From: Lichtheimia corymbifera B2541
Taxonomy: Eukaryota; Mucoromycota; Mucoromycetes; Mucorales; Lichtheimiaceae
Length of the DNA stretch: 64,000 nt
Reading direction: 5' to 3'
Assembly (NCBI GenBank): GCA_000697475.1
Contig: JNEU01000860.1
Coordinates: 22,047-86,046 of the forward strand
Part shown: positions 50,080-63,336 of the stretch, piece by piece
Numbering within the stretch: the stretch's first letter is position 1
How the letters are laid out: the number at the start of each line of letters is the position of its first letter
Program-made: the position numbers and the translations under genes
Notes under the pieces: generated by a model
Told to the model about the DNA's origin: nothing
The model's database searches: none
The model's input: the letters and a program-made list of their open reading frames with translations, nothing else

Positions 50080-52063
50080 TCATAATGGCATTGTACCATG
50101 CTTTTTCCATGGGTTTTGAAGTGATTTTCTTTGAAGCAAATTCAGCTGCTCTATCAAACGCGGGCGAGTCGTCCTATAATCGTCGTTAGAAAATAAAAAG
50201 ATTTGGGCACGGGATGTAGTTACCTTGGTTCAATAATATCATCCAGGTATCCTTTACGAGCGGCTGCGAGTGGTGTCGTAAACTTCTCCTTATATTCTGC
50301 CTGCAACTTGTCCTGATCAGGTCTATTGCGGAAGATCACCTTGACAGCTCCCTCTGCACCCATAACCGCTATTTCTGCACTTGGCCATGCAACGCTGTAC
50401 ATAAATGAATAAGCTTCGTCCCTCCAAATAAACCGCCTCGCACGCATACTTACTTATAATCACCGCGCAAGTGCTTGGAGCTCATAACAATGTATGCCCC
50501 GCCATATGCCTTTCTCGTGATTACAGTCAACTTGGGAACTGTAGCCTCACAATAAGCGTATAATAACTTTGCACCATGTCGAATAATGCCGCCATGTTCC
50601 TGTGTGGTCCCAGGGAGGAATCCAGGTACGTCAACCAAGGAAACAAGTGGAATATTGAAAGCATCACAAAAACGAATGAAGCGTGCAGCCTTGACAGAGG
50701 CATCCATATCGAGAGCACCAGAGGATATCAAAGGCTGATTTGCTACCATGCCCACAGTTTGACCTGCCATTCTGCTAAAGCCAACCAAGATATTGGGTGC
50801 GAAATCAGGAGAAATTTCAAAGAATGAGTGACGATCAGCAATCTATGTTCAGATTGGTAAGTCATTATGCAAGTGAAATCCATACAATACACTTACCCTG
50901 TTGATAACTTCTCGCATATCATAGGCAATGTTGGGGTTTGATGGAACAAGAGTATCCAGTGCTTCGTCTTGTCTATCCACAGGATCTTCATATTCTCGAA
51001 CGGGTGCTGGATCACGATTCGATAGCGGTAGATAATCAAATAAATCACGCATTCTAAGGTATATACAATGAGCCCACTTGCATGATGCTGGCCAAAGACA
51101 ATGAATAATACCGTTGCAATGCTTCCATGTCGTTGCTATATGCGTTCTGTGCTACGCCACTCTTGGATGTATGTGTCTTAGCACCGCCTAAAGCTTCTTG
51201 GGTAACATGTTCATTCGTCACAGCCTTAACGACATCGGGTCCCGTAACAAACATATGAGAGGTATCTCGCACCATAAATGTGAAATCAGTCAACGCTGGT
51301 GAATAGACAGCTCCACCCGCACAAGGACCCATAATCAGTGACAATTGAGGAACAACTCCTGAAGCAAGGACATTTGTCTATATGTCTCCAATGTTAGATG
51401 ACAATGAAAATATATAGATGCTAATCAAAACACACTACCTGAAATATATCAGCATAGCCTGACAAAGAATCCACACCTTCTTGAATCCGTGCTCCTCCTG
51501 AATCTTGTAAGCCGATAACAGGTGCACCAACCACCATAGCTTGATCCATCACTTTTAAGATCTTGTCAGCGTTGGTTCGTGAAAGACTGCCACCGAACAC
51601 GGTAAAATCTTGACTATATACAAAGACACGTCGCCCATGGATAGTGCCATGACCTGTGACAACACCATCCCCTGCTATCTAATGGAAGACATACCAGTCA
51701 GTATAAGTAGATCATCATCATCATTATACATCATCCCTATTACCTTGTTGTCTGACATCCCAAAATCAGTACACTGGTGCTCAACGAAAGCATCGTATTC
51801 TCGAAAGGACCCTTGGTCAAGCAACAAATCGAGTCGTTCACGCGCAGTCAATTTTCCCTGAATCACCATGGTCAACAACAGCCATTGGCGCAATGACCTC
51901 CATTGTCTACCTTTGCATGCTGTGCATCACGTTTATCCCTGCCACCGCCATCAAGTGCTTGCTGCCGTTTGTCTTGGATTGTAGTGCTGTAGAAATGGAC
52001 TCGACGAGATGCATACCATGCCCGAGATGCATAGAGTGTGGGGCGAAACGAGCGTGACAACAT
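50080..52063 (-). CDS. PCCB: Propionyl-CoA carboxylase beta subunit, mitochondrial
   Basis: Carboxyltransferase subunit that, with a biotin-carrying alpha subunit, turns propionyl-CoA into methylmalonyl-CoA. Exons 52063-51911, 51857-51744, 51678-51439, 51377-51112, 51053-50897, 50842-50454, 50394-50224 and 50173-50080 give 527 aa, close to human PCCB. The first 30 residues are Arg/Ser-rich without acids, as in a mitochondrial presequence. Diagnostic blocks: [40 protein letters not shown] segment, [35 protein letters not shown] and [19 protein letters not shown]. The acyl-pocket context favours PCCB over methylcrotonyl-CoA carboxylase. The alpha subunit is not in the window. Confidence 0.94.
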
Positions 52064-52277
52064 TGAACAATAAAGGAAAAAAAAGACAAGGCATTTGCAT
52101 TTGATATGCTTTTAATAATGCACAATGAGTGCATATGAATCGAATGATTTACAATGGTAGCTAGTGGAGAGGGGTTTGGTATTAACAAGAATAAAAAAAT
52201 GTATGGTTGTTTCTATCTACATCATCTAAGCAGCGTATATATGTATATATGGGTCAAAGTGCAGGATGGTCATTGTT

Positions 52278-54402
<2,125 letters not shown>

Positions 54403-54713
54403 GGTGAAAAAAAAAAAAAAAGGATTTGAAGAAAGAAAGTGTTGGTTTCTCGAAATGCCGGGGCGGATGAATGAAAAATGATCGGTGGCTGGAGGACTTG
54501 GAAAAAAAAAGCGGAGCGAGAGACTTAAGAAGGCACCAGAAACATACAAAATGATATATTTGAGTCAGCGCGGAACAAGTCGGATCAAAGTTAAGCCAAA
54601 ATGTAGGTAGCTGCGGATGGATATGTTCGATGTATCTTTACATTGAAGTAAATGCTGGGTTGAATATCATTGGTTTAATGCAATTGATTGTAATGAATAG
54701 CTGACTATATTGA
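54403..54713. other. Spacer upstream of the mtHsp70 gene
   Basis: Promoter side of mtHsp70 and 3' flank of the elongin-B-like gene. No gene seen. Confidence 0.5.
54407..54421. repeat. Homopolymer (A)15
   Basis: A run of A on the plus strand, read as poly-T in the 5' leader of the mitochondrial Hsp70 gene, 4 bp before its ATG. Such dT tracts are typical of constitutive fungal promoters. Confidence 0.8.
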
Positions 54714-55155
54714 CTATGCTCGTCCCTTGCCTTTTTCCTTCTTGCCACTTGGTATATTATCTTCCTCCATTTCTTCGTCTCCATCATCCAATGGTTCGTA
54801 TTCAGATGCATGAACCTCCTCCCAACGACCTAATTCATCCACATTCTTACTATCCATGGTCATACCCATATATCATATCATCCATACCTTGATCACCATA
54901 TACGAAATATATCTCTGTTTCATTCTGTATACCAGATGCATTCGCCTTGCTGGCATCATTTAGCAAGTTGTATCCTTCGCCGTCCGATCGTCGAATGTAA
55001 AGCCGCATGTCGTCAGCCTTCTTGCCAGAACTGGGAATGGCAGCACACAGTTTGTCCTTGATGGTAGCGATGGTATCAGAAGGGTGATAACATAAGAACA
55101 CTACGGTCTTGTCACGCCTTGCTCGAATGTACAATGGCTTTTCTGGAGGGATCAT
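54714..55155 (-). CDS. Elongin-B-like ubiquitin-fold protein
   Basis: Exons 55155-54888 and 54829-54714 give 127 aa. Residues 6-88 read as a ubiquitin-like fold: PLYIRARRDKTVVFLCYHPS, DTIATIKDKLCAAI, then MRLYI and a final strand TEIYFVYGD. The strand RARRDKTVVFL resembles the IRRHKTTIF start of elongin B, and the length is close to elongin B (about 118 aa). The acidic tail (EVHASEYEPLDDGDEEMEED) ends in a Lys/Gly-rich stretch. Elongin B pairs with elongin C in ubiquitin-ligase and transcription complexes. The ubiquitin-like fold is likely; elongin B identity is an inference. Confidence 0.75.
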
Positions 55156-55845
55156 GTAGAAGAGATGCTTGAACGCGACCAGCACTGAGAATGGCACACA
55201 ATGGGCTCTGCTATTTGCACCGCACCAACGTTCAAACCCAGTCAGCGGCCTCCTTCCATGACGATAACTTTACAGCATTGAGACACCAGACGATTCCCTT
55301 ACCATACTCTTCTTGATGATCTTGGCATATTCGACAGCGAGATACTTCTTCAGGAACCACCACCCCTGCTCATGATTTGGAACATGGATACATACGTCAC
55401 GATGTACCTGAGTTATTCTTATGCTACTTATTCCTTACACTATACTTAATGCGTTGTAAATCGAATCCACCACAATTCTGGTTGTACCAATAAACACGAT
55501 CCTTTAAAGTTTTCCGAAACGCGTACAACGGTTGCAATACAATGCATTTTGAATCTCACAGCCTTGACCGGATATTTCGGGTTATTGGCGTGTGACAAAT
55601 CACATTTCCGACTTTACCAAGCTTATCGTTGGCTTTTTAATTTTTCTCATAAGTCTGTGAGACGACATGGTTGCGAAGAAGGAAATACAGATCCGAGATG
55701 GGCATCTGCTCTGTGGGAGTCTTGTCCTGAGTACAATTTGTGGGGGATAACGTCCAAGATCACCAAGATAAATGCTGCTTATGCTTGTGCAACATTCAAA
55801 ATGACTTTAAAGTTTCCCGTGGGAGAGCTGTTCCCGCTAAAGCCA
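55156..55845. other. Divergent promoter region
   Basis: Lies between the starts of the elongin-B-like gene (minus) and the aldehyde dehydrogenase gene (plus). No further gene is supported. Confidence 0.5.
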
Positions 55846-55853
55846 TATAAAAA
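55846..55853 (+). promoter_or_regulatory. TATA box of the aldehyde dehydrogenase gene
   Basis: TATAAAAA 64 bp before the ATG at 55917, followed by a dense C/T tract. Confidence 0.7.
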
Positions 55854-55916
55854 GCTCTCTCTCTTCTCAAATCTCGTTTTTCTCTCGCTACGGTTTTTTT
55901 TCCTTTCTGTTCTACC

Positions 55917-57847
55917 ATGTCATCCAACAACTTTGTTTCTGAAGTTACTACCTCCAAGGGCGAAAAGATCTCCAGTAAGCATATGGATCATGTGGGTGAC
56001 GCCATTTTGTGTATGCTGACAGTTTGTTTATCGTATCACAGTTCGCACGGGTCTTTTCATCAACAATGAATTTGTTGCTGGTGCAAACACTATTGACACT
56101 GTCAACCCCACCACTGGTGAAGTCATTGCTGCTGTTCAAGCTGGTACGTGCTAATCTCCTTTCGGATGTAGAAACCGTGAGATATTCTGGATCAGAAAGC
56201 TGAATTTGTAATTGATGTTTATTAGCCGAGGAAGAGCAAGTCAACGCTGCTGTTGATGCTGCCGAGAAGGCTTATCGCGATGTGTGGAGCAAGACTACCG
56301 GTCGTGAACGCGCTCGTCTTATGAACAAGCTTGCTGATCTGATCGAAGAGCATGTGGATGAGCTTGCCAAGATTGAAACCTTGGACAACGGCAAAGGCAT
56401 TGCTTTCTCCAAGGGATTCGATGTCCCTGAGGTTGCAAAGACCCTTCGTTACTTTGCTGGTTACGCTGACAAGATCCACGGCAAGGTCATGGAAACCCAA
56501 GGCAAGCTTTCTTATACCCGTCATGAACCTATTGGTGTGTGTGGTGCTATTATCCCATGGAACTTCCCCATCATGATGCTTGGTTGGAAGATTGGTCCCG
56601 CTCTTTGCACTGGCAACACCATCGTTGTCAAGACCTCCGAATTGACTCCTCTCTCTGCCTTCAAGTTGGGTGAATACGTTAAGGAAGCTGGTTTCCCTCC
56701 TGGTGTTCTCAACATTATCACTGGTTATGGTGCTATTGCTGGTGACAAGCTTGCTCGCCATCCCAAGGTTGGCAAGATTGCTTTCACTGGTAGCACTGCT
56801 GTTGGTCGCATGATCATGAAGGCCGCTGCTGAATCCAACCTTAAGAAGGTCACTCTTGAGCTTGGTGGCAAGTCTCCAAACATTATCTTCGATGATGCTG
56901 ATCTTGATCAAGCCGTCGCTTGGGCTCACAAGGGTATCTTCTTCAACCATGGTCAAGTCTGCTGCGCTGGTTCGCGTATTTATGTCCAAGGTAACGTTTC
57001 ATTATCATTGATCTCACAATTATTGTACATGGTATATTGAAATTTGGCATGATTCCACAGAGGGTATCTATGATAAGTTCCTTGAACGCTTCAAGGAATA
57101 CACTTCCAAGACCAAGGTTGGTGACCCCTTCAGGTACGGTAGTTACATGCAGTGAATGTAGTCATAAGGATCGAGCATATTCTTATTCACAATTTTATCC
57201 TCTAGCGAGGACACTTTCCAAGGTCCACAAGTATCCAAGGTTCAATTTGATCGTATCATGGGCTACATTGAATCTGGTAAGAAGGAAGGTGCCACCTGCT
57301 ACATGGGTGGTAACCGCCTTGGTGATAAGGGTTACTTTATTGAGCCCACTGTCTTCACTGGTAAGTAAAGGAATCGAGACGTTGCGGGATCACACGCCAG
57401 GTCTGTGCAACATAATCTTGGATTACTAATCGTACTTGCAATCCTAGATGTCAAGGAGGATCATGTTCTGATGAAGGAGGAAATTTTCGGTCCCGTTGTC
57501 GCTGTTTCCAAGTTCAAGACCATCGATGAAGTCGTTGAGAAGGCTAACGACAGCGCTTATGGTCTTGCTGCTGCCGTTTTCACCAGCAACATTAGCACTT
57601 CTATCACTGTTGCTAACAAGCTTGAGGCTGGTACCGTTTGGATCAACTGCTTCAACGAATTGGTACGTATATGACGTGGATAGCTACTGGGACCAAGCAG
57701 AAGCTGACATTATGGGTTATCACGTATTAGGATTACAACACTCCCTTCGGTGGTTACAAGCAAAGCGGTATTGGCCGTGAGAATGGTGAATATGCTCTTG
57801 ATAACTACTACCAAGTCAAGTCCGTCAAGATCAACATTGGCTTGTAA
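55917..57847 (+). CDS. NAD(P)-dependent aldehyde dehydrogenase
   Basis: Oxidises aldehydes to acids. Exons 55917-55974, 56042-56143, 56226-56990, 57061-57133, 57206-57360, 57448-57662 and 57731-57847 give 494 aa, the standard class 1/2 length. Catalytic Glu265 sits in [14 protein letters not shown] and catalytic Cys299 in [15 protein letters not shown]; their spacing of 34 matches human ALDH2. Also present: the NAD-binding [14 protein letters not shown] and [11 protein letters not shown] and the C-terminal [15 protein letters not shown]. No mitochondrial presequence is seen, so a cytosolic enzyme of the Ald2-6/AldA kind is likely. Strong codon bias and a good TATA box suggest high expression. 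Confidence 0.96.
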
Positions 57848-58512
57848 ATGCCTCCAATATCTTCAATGCACGTCTATATTTAATGCTATGTATTCTAACG
57901 CGAGCTCTAAAGCTCATCTATTATATCCTCTGATGTCAATAAAACCTGTACAGCAACAGCTTCACTGTATGTGTAATGCTCTTTTCTTTGTTTTATTAAT
58001 CGCTTGCAATTGCCTTAGCGCAACAAGTACAATAATCCCTATCAAGTACCCCTATATACATGGCCCTTGCGTGTACACTGCATGTCGTCACCTAAAGCAA
58101 AGGCTGATGGTGTGCTTAATGCCAACTGCATACAACCGGCTCGATATAATGATACATAATATGAATGGTTTTTGCTCTATACAGAGGTGGTGGGTGTAGT
58201 GAATTACATAATGCTTTAATAATAGCTTTGAAGGAAACTTATCATTCTACATGATCACCGAGTTATTTAAGATACTAAAGACTGGCCATCATCGACACCA
58301 CTTATATTAGAATAACCACTACTTGCTATACAATCATATTCTTTATTATTGAACATTCGATGCATAAGCGTTATTTGAGAGCTAACATGAACGAGAATAT
58401 GATTTTCGAGACCAGAGTAGGGCAAGTCAAAGTCCGATTGGCAGCGGCAGAATGTGGCAGCAGCTTCTCCTAGCAACCAGCTTCTTCCCTCCCTTTCCGC
58501 GGTATTAAAGCA
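57848..58512. other. Intergenic stretch upstream of the RPS15 gene
   Basis: 3' flank of the aldehyde dehydrogenase gene and promoter of the ribosomal protein gene. The last 50 bp are C/T-rich, like the oligopyrimidine start region of ribosomal protein mRNAs. No gene seen. Confidence 0.5.
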
Positions 58513-59310
58513 ATGGTATGGATCCAATACAGATTGATGGGATGGCTGGAATGGGTGACAGATGGATGGATGATCCCTTGAAAAGATGGATGAAAAAGTA
58601 GATGAGTGGATTGATGGGATTATCGAACACACATTATACATACCATACATACAACAACGGATGCGCTTCATCTTCAGCTTCATATTCGACATTGTCCAAC
58701 TGACCAACATTCGACCGACTTTTTTTTTCCCTCCATTAGGCTGACCAGGTGCAACAGACTAGAAAGAGAACTTTCCGCAAGTTTAGCTATCGTGGTGTCG
58801 ATCTTGACGCTCTCCTTGACTTGTCCAGTGAGCAGGTGAGCACCCATTTTAGAGTGACAACCCGAGTACCTGTTTTATTCATCGCAATTGTGTTGTATTC
58901 CTCCGTAGTTCATGGAGCTCGTCCACGCTCGTGCCCGCAGAAGATTCCAACGTGGTCTTAAGCGTAAGCCCATGGGTCTCATCAAGAAGCTTCGCAAGGC
59001 CAAGAAGGAGGCTGCTGCTGACGAGAAGCCTGCTGTTGTCAAGACTCACCTCCGTGACATGATCATTGTTCCCGAAATGATCGGCTCTGTTGTTGGTATC
59101 TACAACGGTAAGACCTTCAACCAAGTTGAAATCAAGCCTGAGATGGTTGGCCACTACCTTGCCGAATTCTCGTAAGTATATAGAAGGATGATAATAAGGA
59201 TCAGTGATTAATATGGGATATCCTTCAACAGCATCTCTTACAAGCCTGTTCGCCACGGTCGTCCTGGTATTGGTGCCACCCACTCTTCTCGTTTCGTTCC
59301 CCTCAAGTAA
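58513..59310 (+). CDS. RPS15: 40S ribosomal protein uS19 (RPS15)
   Basis: Small-subunit head protein near the decoding region. Exons 58513-58515 (only the ATG), 58740-58835, 58909-59171 and 59232-59310 give 146 aa. Family blocks: [60 protein letters not shown] and [19 protein letters not shown]. The first exon is inferred from the acceptor directly before the codon for Ala2 and an ATG-GTATGG at 58513; that donor is the weakest point of the model. The 224-nt first intron is GATGGAT-rich. An overlapping minus-strand frame (58879-59421) is a mirror of this gene. Confidence 0.95.
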
Positions 59311-59950
59311 AAACGATGGTGGTGTTGCATTTGTCGAAATAAAAAGTCGAATTGTAATTTCGAATATCGATCGTCGATCAAAAGTGTGTTTCCTAAACAT
59401 CGCGTATCTAAAAGCATCCACCTTTAAATGTCAACGAATCACTGAGAGTGAACAGGGTCTTGTGTTTGCCTATGGTATTGGTAGTTTGCCCTTCATCATC
59501 ACCTATACTTATCCTTAGCACATTCAATGGTAGTTTTACTTTGAGAATCAGAACAATGTGAAATGGATTCTAATAAATTATGTTGTGCGTCATTGCATAC
59601 TATTACCAAATTCATTGCATGCGGAATATGCTCCTGCTCCAGACACCCATTTCCATGATCCGAGAATATTTGCTTGAGTTACTGCCAAAGAGAGAGTACA
59701 TCAATCCATATGCAGTATGCATTCGGTACCTCAACTAATGTACTCGTTGTTTGACCGTAACTAAATCAAATCAGCTTGGATCAAAGAAAGTTGAATGATA
59801 GAGATGAATGTCTGGATCAGGAGCATCATTCCCATGTGGTAGTTCTGGTAACAGTGCCAATTGGGAGGAAGCGACTGTTAACTTCCAGCTTGTGAGGTTT
59901 CACTAAATAGTCCAGAAAGCGCCATGCATTAACTCTTCCAGTTCTATTCA
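59311..59950. other. 3' flank of RPS15
   Basis: No gene or repeat recognised up to the start of the inverted-repeat element. Confidence 0.5.
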
Positions 59951-60495
59951 CTGAGCTGAGTTGCACAACACGCCCTTCTGCATCTTTCACTCTATTTATG
60001 TCTAGCTACTTTACAATGAACAAAACCCTCTTTCATATACATAGAGCATCACGCTTACAGAAAATATGCAAAACATAAAGGGACTTGGATCTTTAAATCT
60101 TACAATCGAACATGGCGTCTTCCATAGAACAAAGTTGCTCGTCGTAATCGAAAGCGTATACTGTCAAAGTTTCACAGTCGAGGTGGCCAATCCCACATTT
60201 CACAATGTCGCCACCAGCCAAGAGGTCGACGTTGGCCATATATCGTATACACATAAAAAAACGACGTTGGCCATGACGAACTTGAGGGTTGGGGAGTATA
60301 TGCTTTCAACCACGACGAGCAACTTTGTTTCATCAAATGGCCTGCGCTTAATTGTAAAGTTTAGAGTTAGAGGTGTCCTTATGTTTTATATATGATGTAA
60401 GCGGAAGACTATATGAAAAGTGGCCTTTGTCCATTGTCGATAGCCTCATTCATATAAGTTGAAATGCAGAAGGAGCTGTTTGTGTAACTCAAAAC
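59951..60495. repeat. Inverted-repeat (foldback) element, copy A
   Basis: The left part (59951-60180) and the right part (60262-60495) are diverged reverse complements. The left holds ACAATGAACAAA, AGCATCACGCTTACAG, AACATAAAG and AACAAAGTTGCTCGTCG in that order. The right holds CGACGAGCAACTTTGTTT, CCTTATGTTTTA, GATGTAAGCGGAAG and TTTGTCCATTGT, the mirrored order. No coding frame. The same unit recurs at 62.1-63.3 kb. Confidence 0.75.
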
Positions 60496-61607
60496 CAAGA
60501 GGACGGGGCTGAAGGGTCGATCCTATTGGTGGAGAAATGCATGATTGTAGCCCCATCCCCTATAGAGAGGTCCGGCTATGATAGCCCGCAGAGGTTGGTT
60601 CGTCTTATACAAGGTTGCATAAGATAGCGTTAGCTGAAAATTTACTATAGGCAAGAATGAGATGTTCAGGTAATTCAGGTACTCGTGAAACATTGCATCA
60701 TAACTCATCTTTCTTTACATAACAGAATGGATAAAGTTTACAGTGAATGAAGTTTATTGTGTAAAAACCACTACGTTGCGCATCATCAGTCTCGAATTAA
60801 TATCTTGCAATGCGAGCGTTTGAGAACCACCCCATGCTTTTCGACTGTCAGTACGTGAACTAGGAAGCTGTGACAAAAGAACACAACATCTCGGCGCGAT
60901 GATGTAAAAAATGACGCAATCTCGCTTTCCCACCTTCAAATTTCTATTGCCTCTTTCAAACCACAAACCAACCGAGTGATCCACATCTTGCACATATGAA
61001 CTGATTGCACTATGCTCTTTTTAACTCAATGAAAAGTCGAAGAATAGTAGATGGTAGTGTGGCTGTTTATCGAGTTAAGTATCATAAAGGAACAGTGTTG
61101 TAAAATGAATAAGCTACGGGGGAATCACAATAGAGTCAACAGGGAAAATTGTGCCATTGTATTCTTGTTACTGCCGTCATAAACGTCCTCCATCCATGAT
61201 TGTAAAATAGCTGCTGCATGCATTGACTTGAGTACTTGAATAGCTGCCATGGCTGTAGAGCGCCTTTCACCAAGATATGATCCATCTCGTCAATCCCATC
61301 CAATCCATCATCATTCTCAGCCGTATCCATGTGATCGTTCCTGCAGACGACGCGCCAAGTAACACAAAGCAATATCTCATCACTGCACTTGATTGCATCC
61401 ATCCATCAAATCCACCATGTTGGTTGAAGGCAGCCATGTGATAGCTGCTGATATGCTCCCTTCTCCATCCGGCTGCTGGTCAATCCTTTCTTGGTCATTT
61501 TCTTCCATCGCACCCCAACCAGGTGAAGATTGCAGTGAATCGATAGCTTATATGGAATCCCATCCATCGAATCAGTATGTATCAAAGCAAGTGGCTTCAA
61601 GTAACTT
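60496..61607. other. Gene-poor stretch within the repeat region
   Basis: No gene recognised. Contains scattered CATCC/GATGG-type short repeats around 61270-61410. Confidence 0.45.
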
Positions 61608-61835
61608 GAGACAATGGAGTAAAAGACATTGATAATAGCAACCGCTCGCACGTTTGGTCGCGGCAGAGAAGCGTGCAGGAGCGTGTGTTGTAGTAGAGTG
61701 ACAAGGCTGTGAACGTTGTTTGAGACAATGGAGTAACAAGATCGCTAATAGCAACTGCTGTAATGAATGCTTCTGCGTCTGATGGTGGTTGAGGAATGTG
61801 CAAGAGAAGGTGGAGTGGTAAAGAAACGCGGGTGT
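61608..61835. repeat. Diverged direct repeat, period 114 bp
   Basis: GAGACAATGGAGTAAAAGAC at 61608 recurs as GAGACAATGGAGTAACAAGA at 61722. Each copy is followed by an AATAGCAAC(C/T)GCT block. The later parts of the two units are more diverged. Function unknown. Confidence 0.6.
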
Positions 61836-62088
61836 CGTAGTGGAGTGTACACGCCTTGAAGTTGCCATTCAGTCAAAGACAATCGAATCAAGGCAGTTGC
61901 AGGATCAACATGATGGGTTGAAGCAGGACAATCGATCGCAGGCGGTAGTTGTGCTTGAATGGGGCAACAGTTGAGGATGGGAAGAAGAGTAGATAAGTGA
62001 GAGTGGAAGAGTTGGAAATTAAATAGGTCAGGCACTGTCAAGCAAATCCATGCACACAGTAAATTGATCCATGAACTTGATTGACTCT
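61836..62088. other. Unassigned sequence within the repeat region
   Basis: A minus-strand frame covers 61745-62110 but overlaps the direct repeat and shows no domain. Not called. Confidence 0.4.
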
Positions 62089-62570
62089 CTCGAACCTGAA
62101 ACTTGCACACAATATGCTCCTGGGCACGCTGAACAACTTTGTATTAATAAAGAACCCACACTTCATTTGAAAATTTCGAAAAGGAGAGCATAATGTGGGG
62201 TTTACTATAACGGATGAAAATTGGGAAAGCGCCGGATTTATGAAAAAGTCAATTAGTATGTAGTTTCTTGAGATTCCCCATCTCGCACTTGAAACTTGGT
62301 CACATGGTTCTCTGGGACATGCTGATCAACTTCATTCATTTAAAAACTGCATGGTTCATAATGAACATTTTGAATGCCGGCCAGCCCAAATGTAGGAGAA
62401 AGTAGGGTAGACGCTCCTGCTCCCCGAGATAGCCCACCTCGAACCTGAAACTTTCACACAACATCCTTTCGACCACACCGAGCAATTTCGTTCCCATAAA
62501 GACCCGAGAGTCCATTATGAAAACATTGAATGTAGGAGAGACGACGAATGGATGGAAACATAAATAGGGT
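62089..62570 (+). repeat. Diverged partial copies of the repeat unit, in direct orientation
   Basis: Three partial copies begin near 62089, 62281 and 62440. Each has a CT(C)GAACCTGAAACTT-like start, a CACGCTGA/CATGCTGA/CACCGAGC-type middle, AACTTTGTT or a variant, and a CATTATGAAAA-type end. Spacing is about 150-190 bp. Confidence 0.6.
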
Positions 62571-62585
62571 GTACGGCCGTGCGCC

Positions 62586-62930
62586 CCGATATTGCTCGTG
62601 GGGACGTCGAAACTTGGCCAGGAGGTGCTCTCGGTCATGCTGATCAATATCGTTCTCATAAAGCCTCTACACATCATTACGGAGATTTGAAGAAACAGGC
62701 ACCTTTATGTTTTACATATGCTGTAAGCGTGATGCTATATGTTAGGTGGTGTTTGTTCATTGTCAAGTAGGTAGACCCCGATAGAGCCGAAGATGCAGAC
62801 GGACTCCTTTGTGCAACACAGCTCATTTGCATGATACATCCCAATGAACAAAGACCACTTGTCATATAGCATCACGCTTTCAGCATATGTAAAAACGTAA
62901 AGGTGTCTGTATCTAGGATTGGCAAGCTTG
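62586..62930. repeat. Inverted-repeat element, copy B
   Basis: A direct unit (62586-62832) runs through GGCACCTTTATGTTTTACAT, ATATGCTGTAAGCGTGATGC and GTGCAACACAGCTCATTTGC. It is followed head-on by a truncated reverse unit (62833-62930) with CATATAGCATCACGCTTTC and GTAAAGGTGTCTG. The 46-bp arms starting at 62694 pair with about six mismatches. Confidence 0.75.
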
Positions 62931-63336
62931 ATCTAGAACCATGATTGACAAGGTGCGCTTCACCCCGACGAGCAACTTTGTTCTATGAAAGAGCCCACGT
63001 TTCATTGTAAAATTTAGAGATACAGGCACCTTTATGTTTTACATATGCTCTAAGCGTAATGCTATATGGAGAGCGGTATTTGTTCATTGTGAAATATCAT
63101 GCAAATGAGCTGTGTTGCACAAAGAAGTCCACCTGCATCTTCCGCTCTATCGGGGTCTACCCACTTGACAATGAACAAAGACCACTTGTCATATAGCATC
63201 GCGCTTACAGCATCTGTAAAACATAAAGATGTCCATAACTAAAAATTCTACAATGAAACGTGGGGTCTTCAATCGAACAAAGTTGCTCGTCTGGGTCAAG
63301 CGCACCTTGGGTGCAAGTTTCACGATCCACGTCGAC
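62931..63336. repeat. Inverted-repeat element, copy C, ending at the retroelement-like ORF
   Basis: A direct unit (62931-63095) with GACGAGCAACTTTGTTC and GGCACCTTTATGTTTTACAT is joined to a fuller reverse unit (63096-63336). The latter holds GCAAATGAGCTGTGTTGCAC, ACAATGAACAAAGACC, GCATCGCGCTTACAG and GAACAAAGTTGCTCGTC, and ends directly at the ATG at 63337. Confidence 0.75.

Noticed and set aside
56222..56989. Minus-strand ORF of 255 codons
   Set aside because: Mirror of the third aldehyde dehydrogenase exon, which carries the catalytic residues on the plus strand.
58879..59421. Minus-strand ORF of 180 codons
   Set aside because: Mirror of RPS15 exons and introns; its protein has no family signature.
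62579..62770. Short ORFs inside the repeat units
   Set aside because: Frames differ between copies and are broken by stops, so the unit does not appear to be coding.
59951..63336. CRISPR-like array
   Set aside because: Units are about 250-290 bp, diverged, in both orientations and without regular spacers; the host is a eukaryote.
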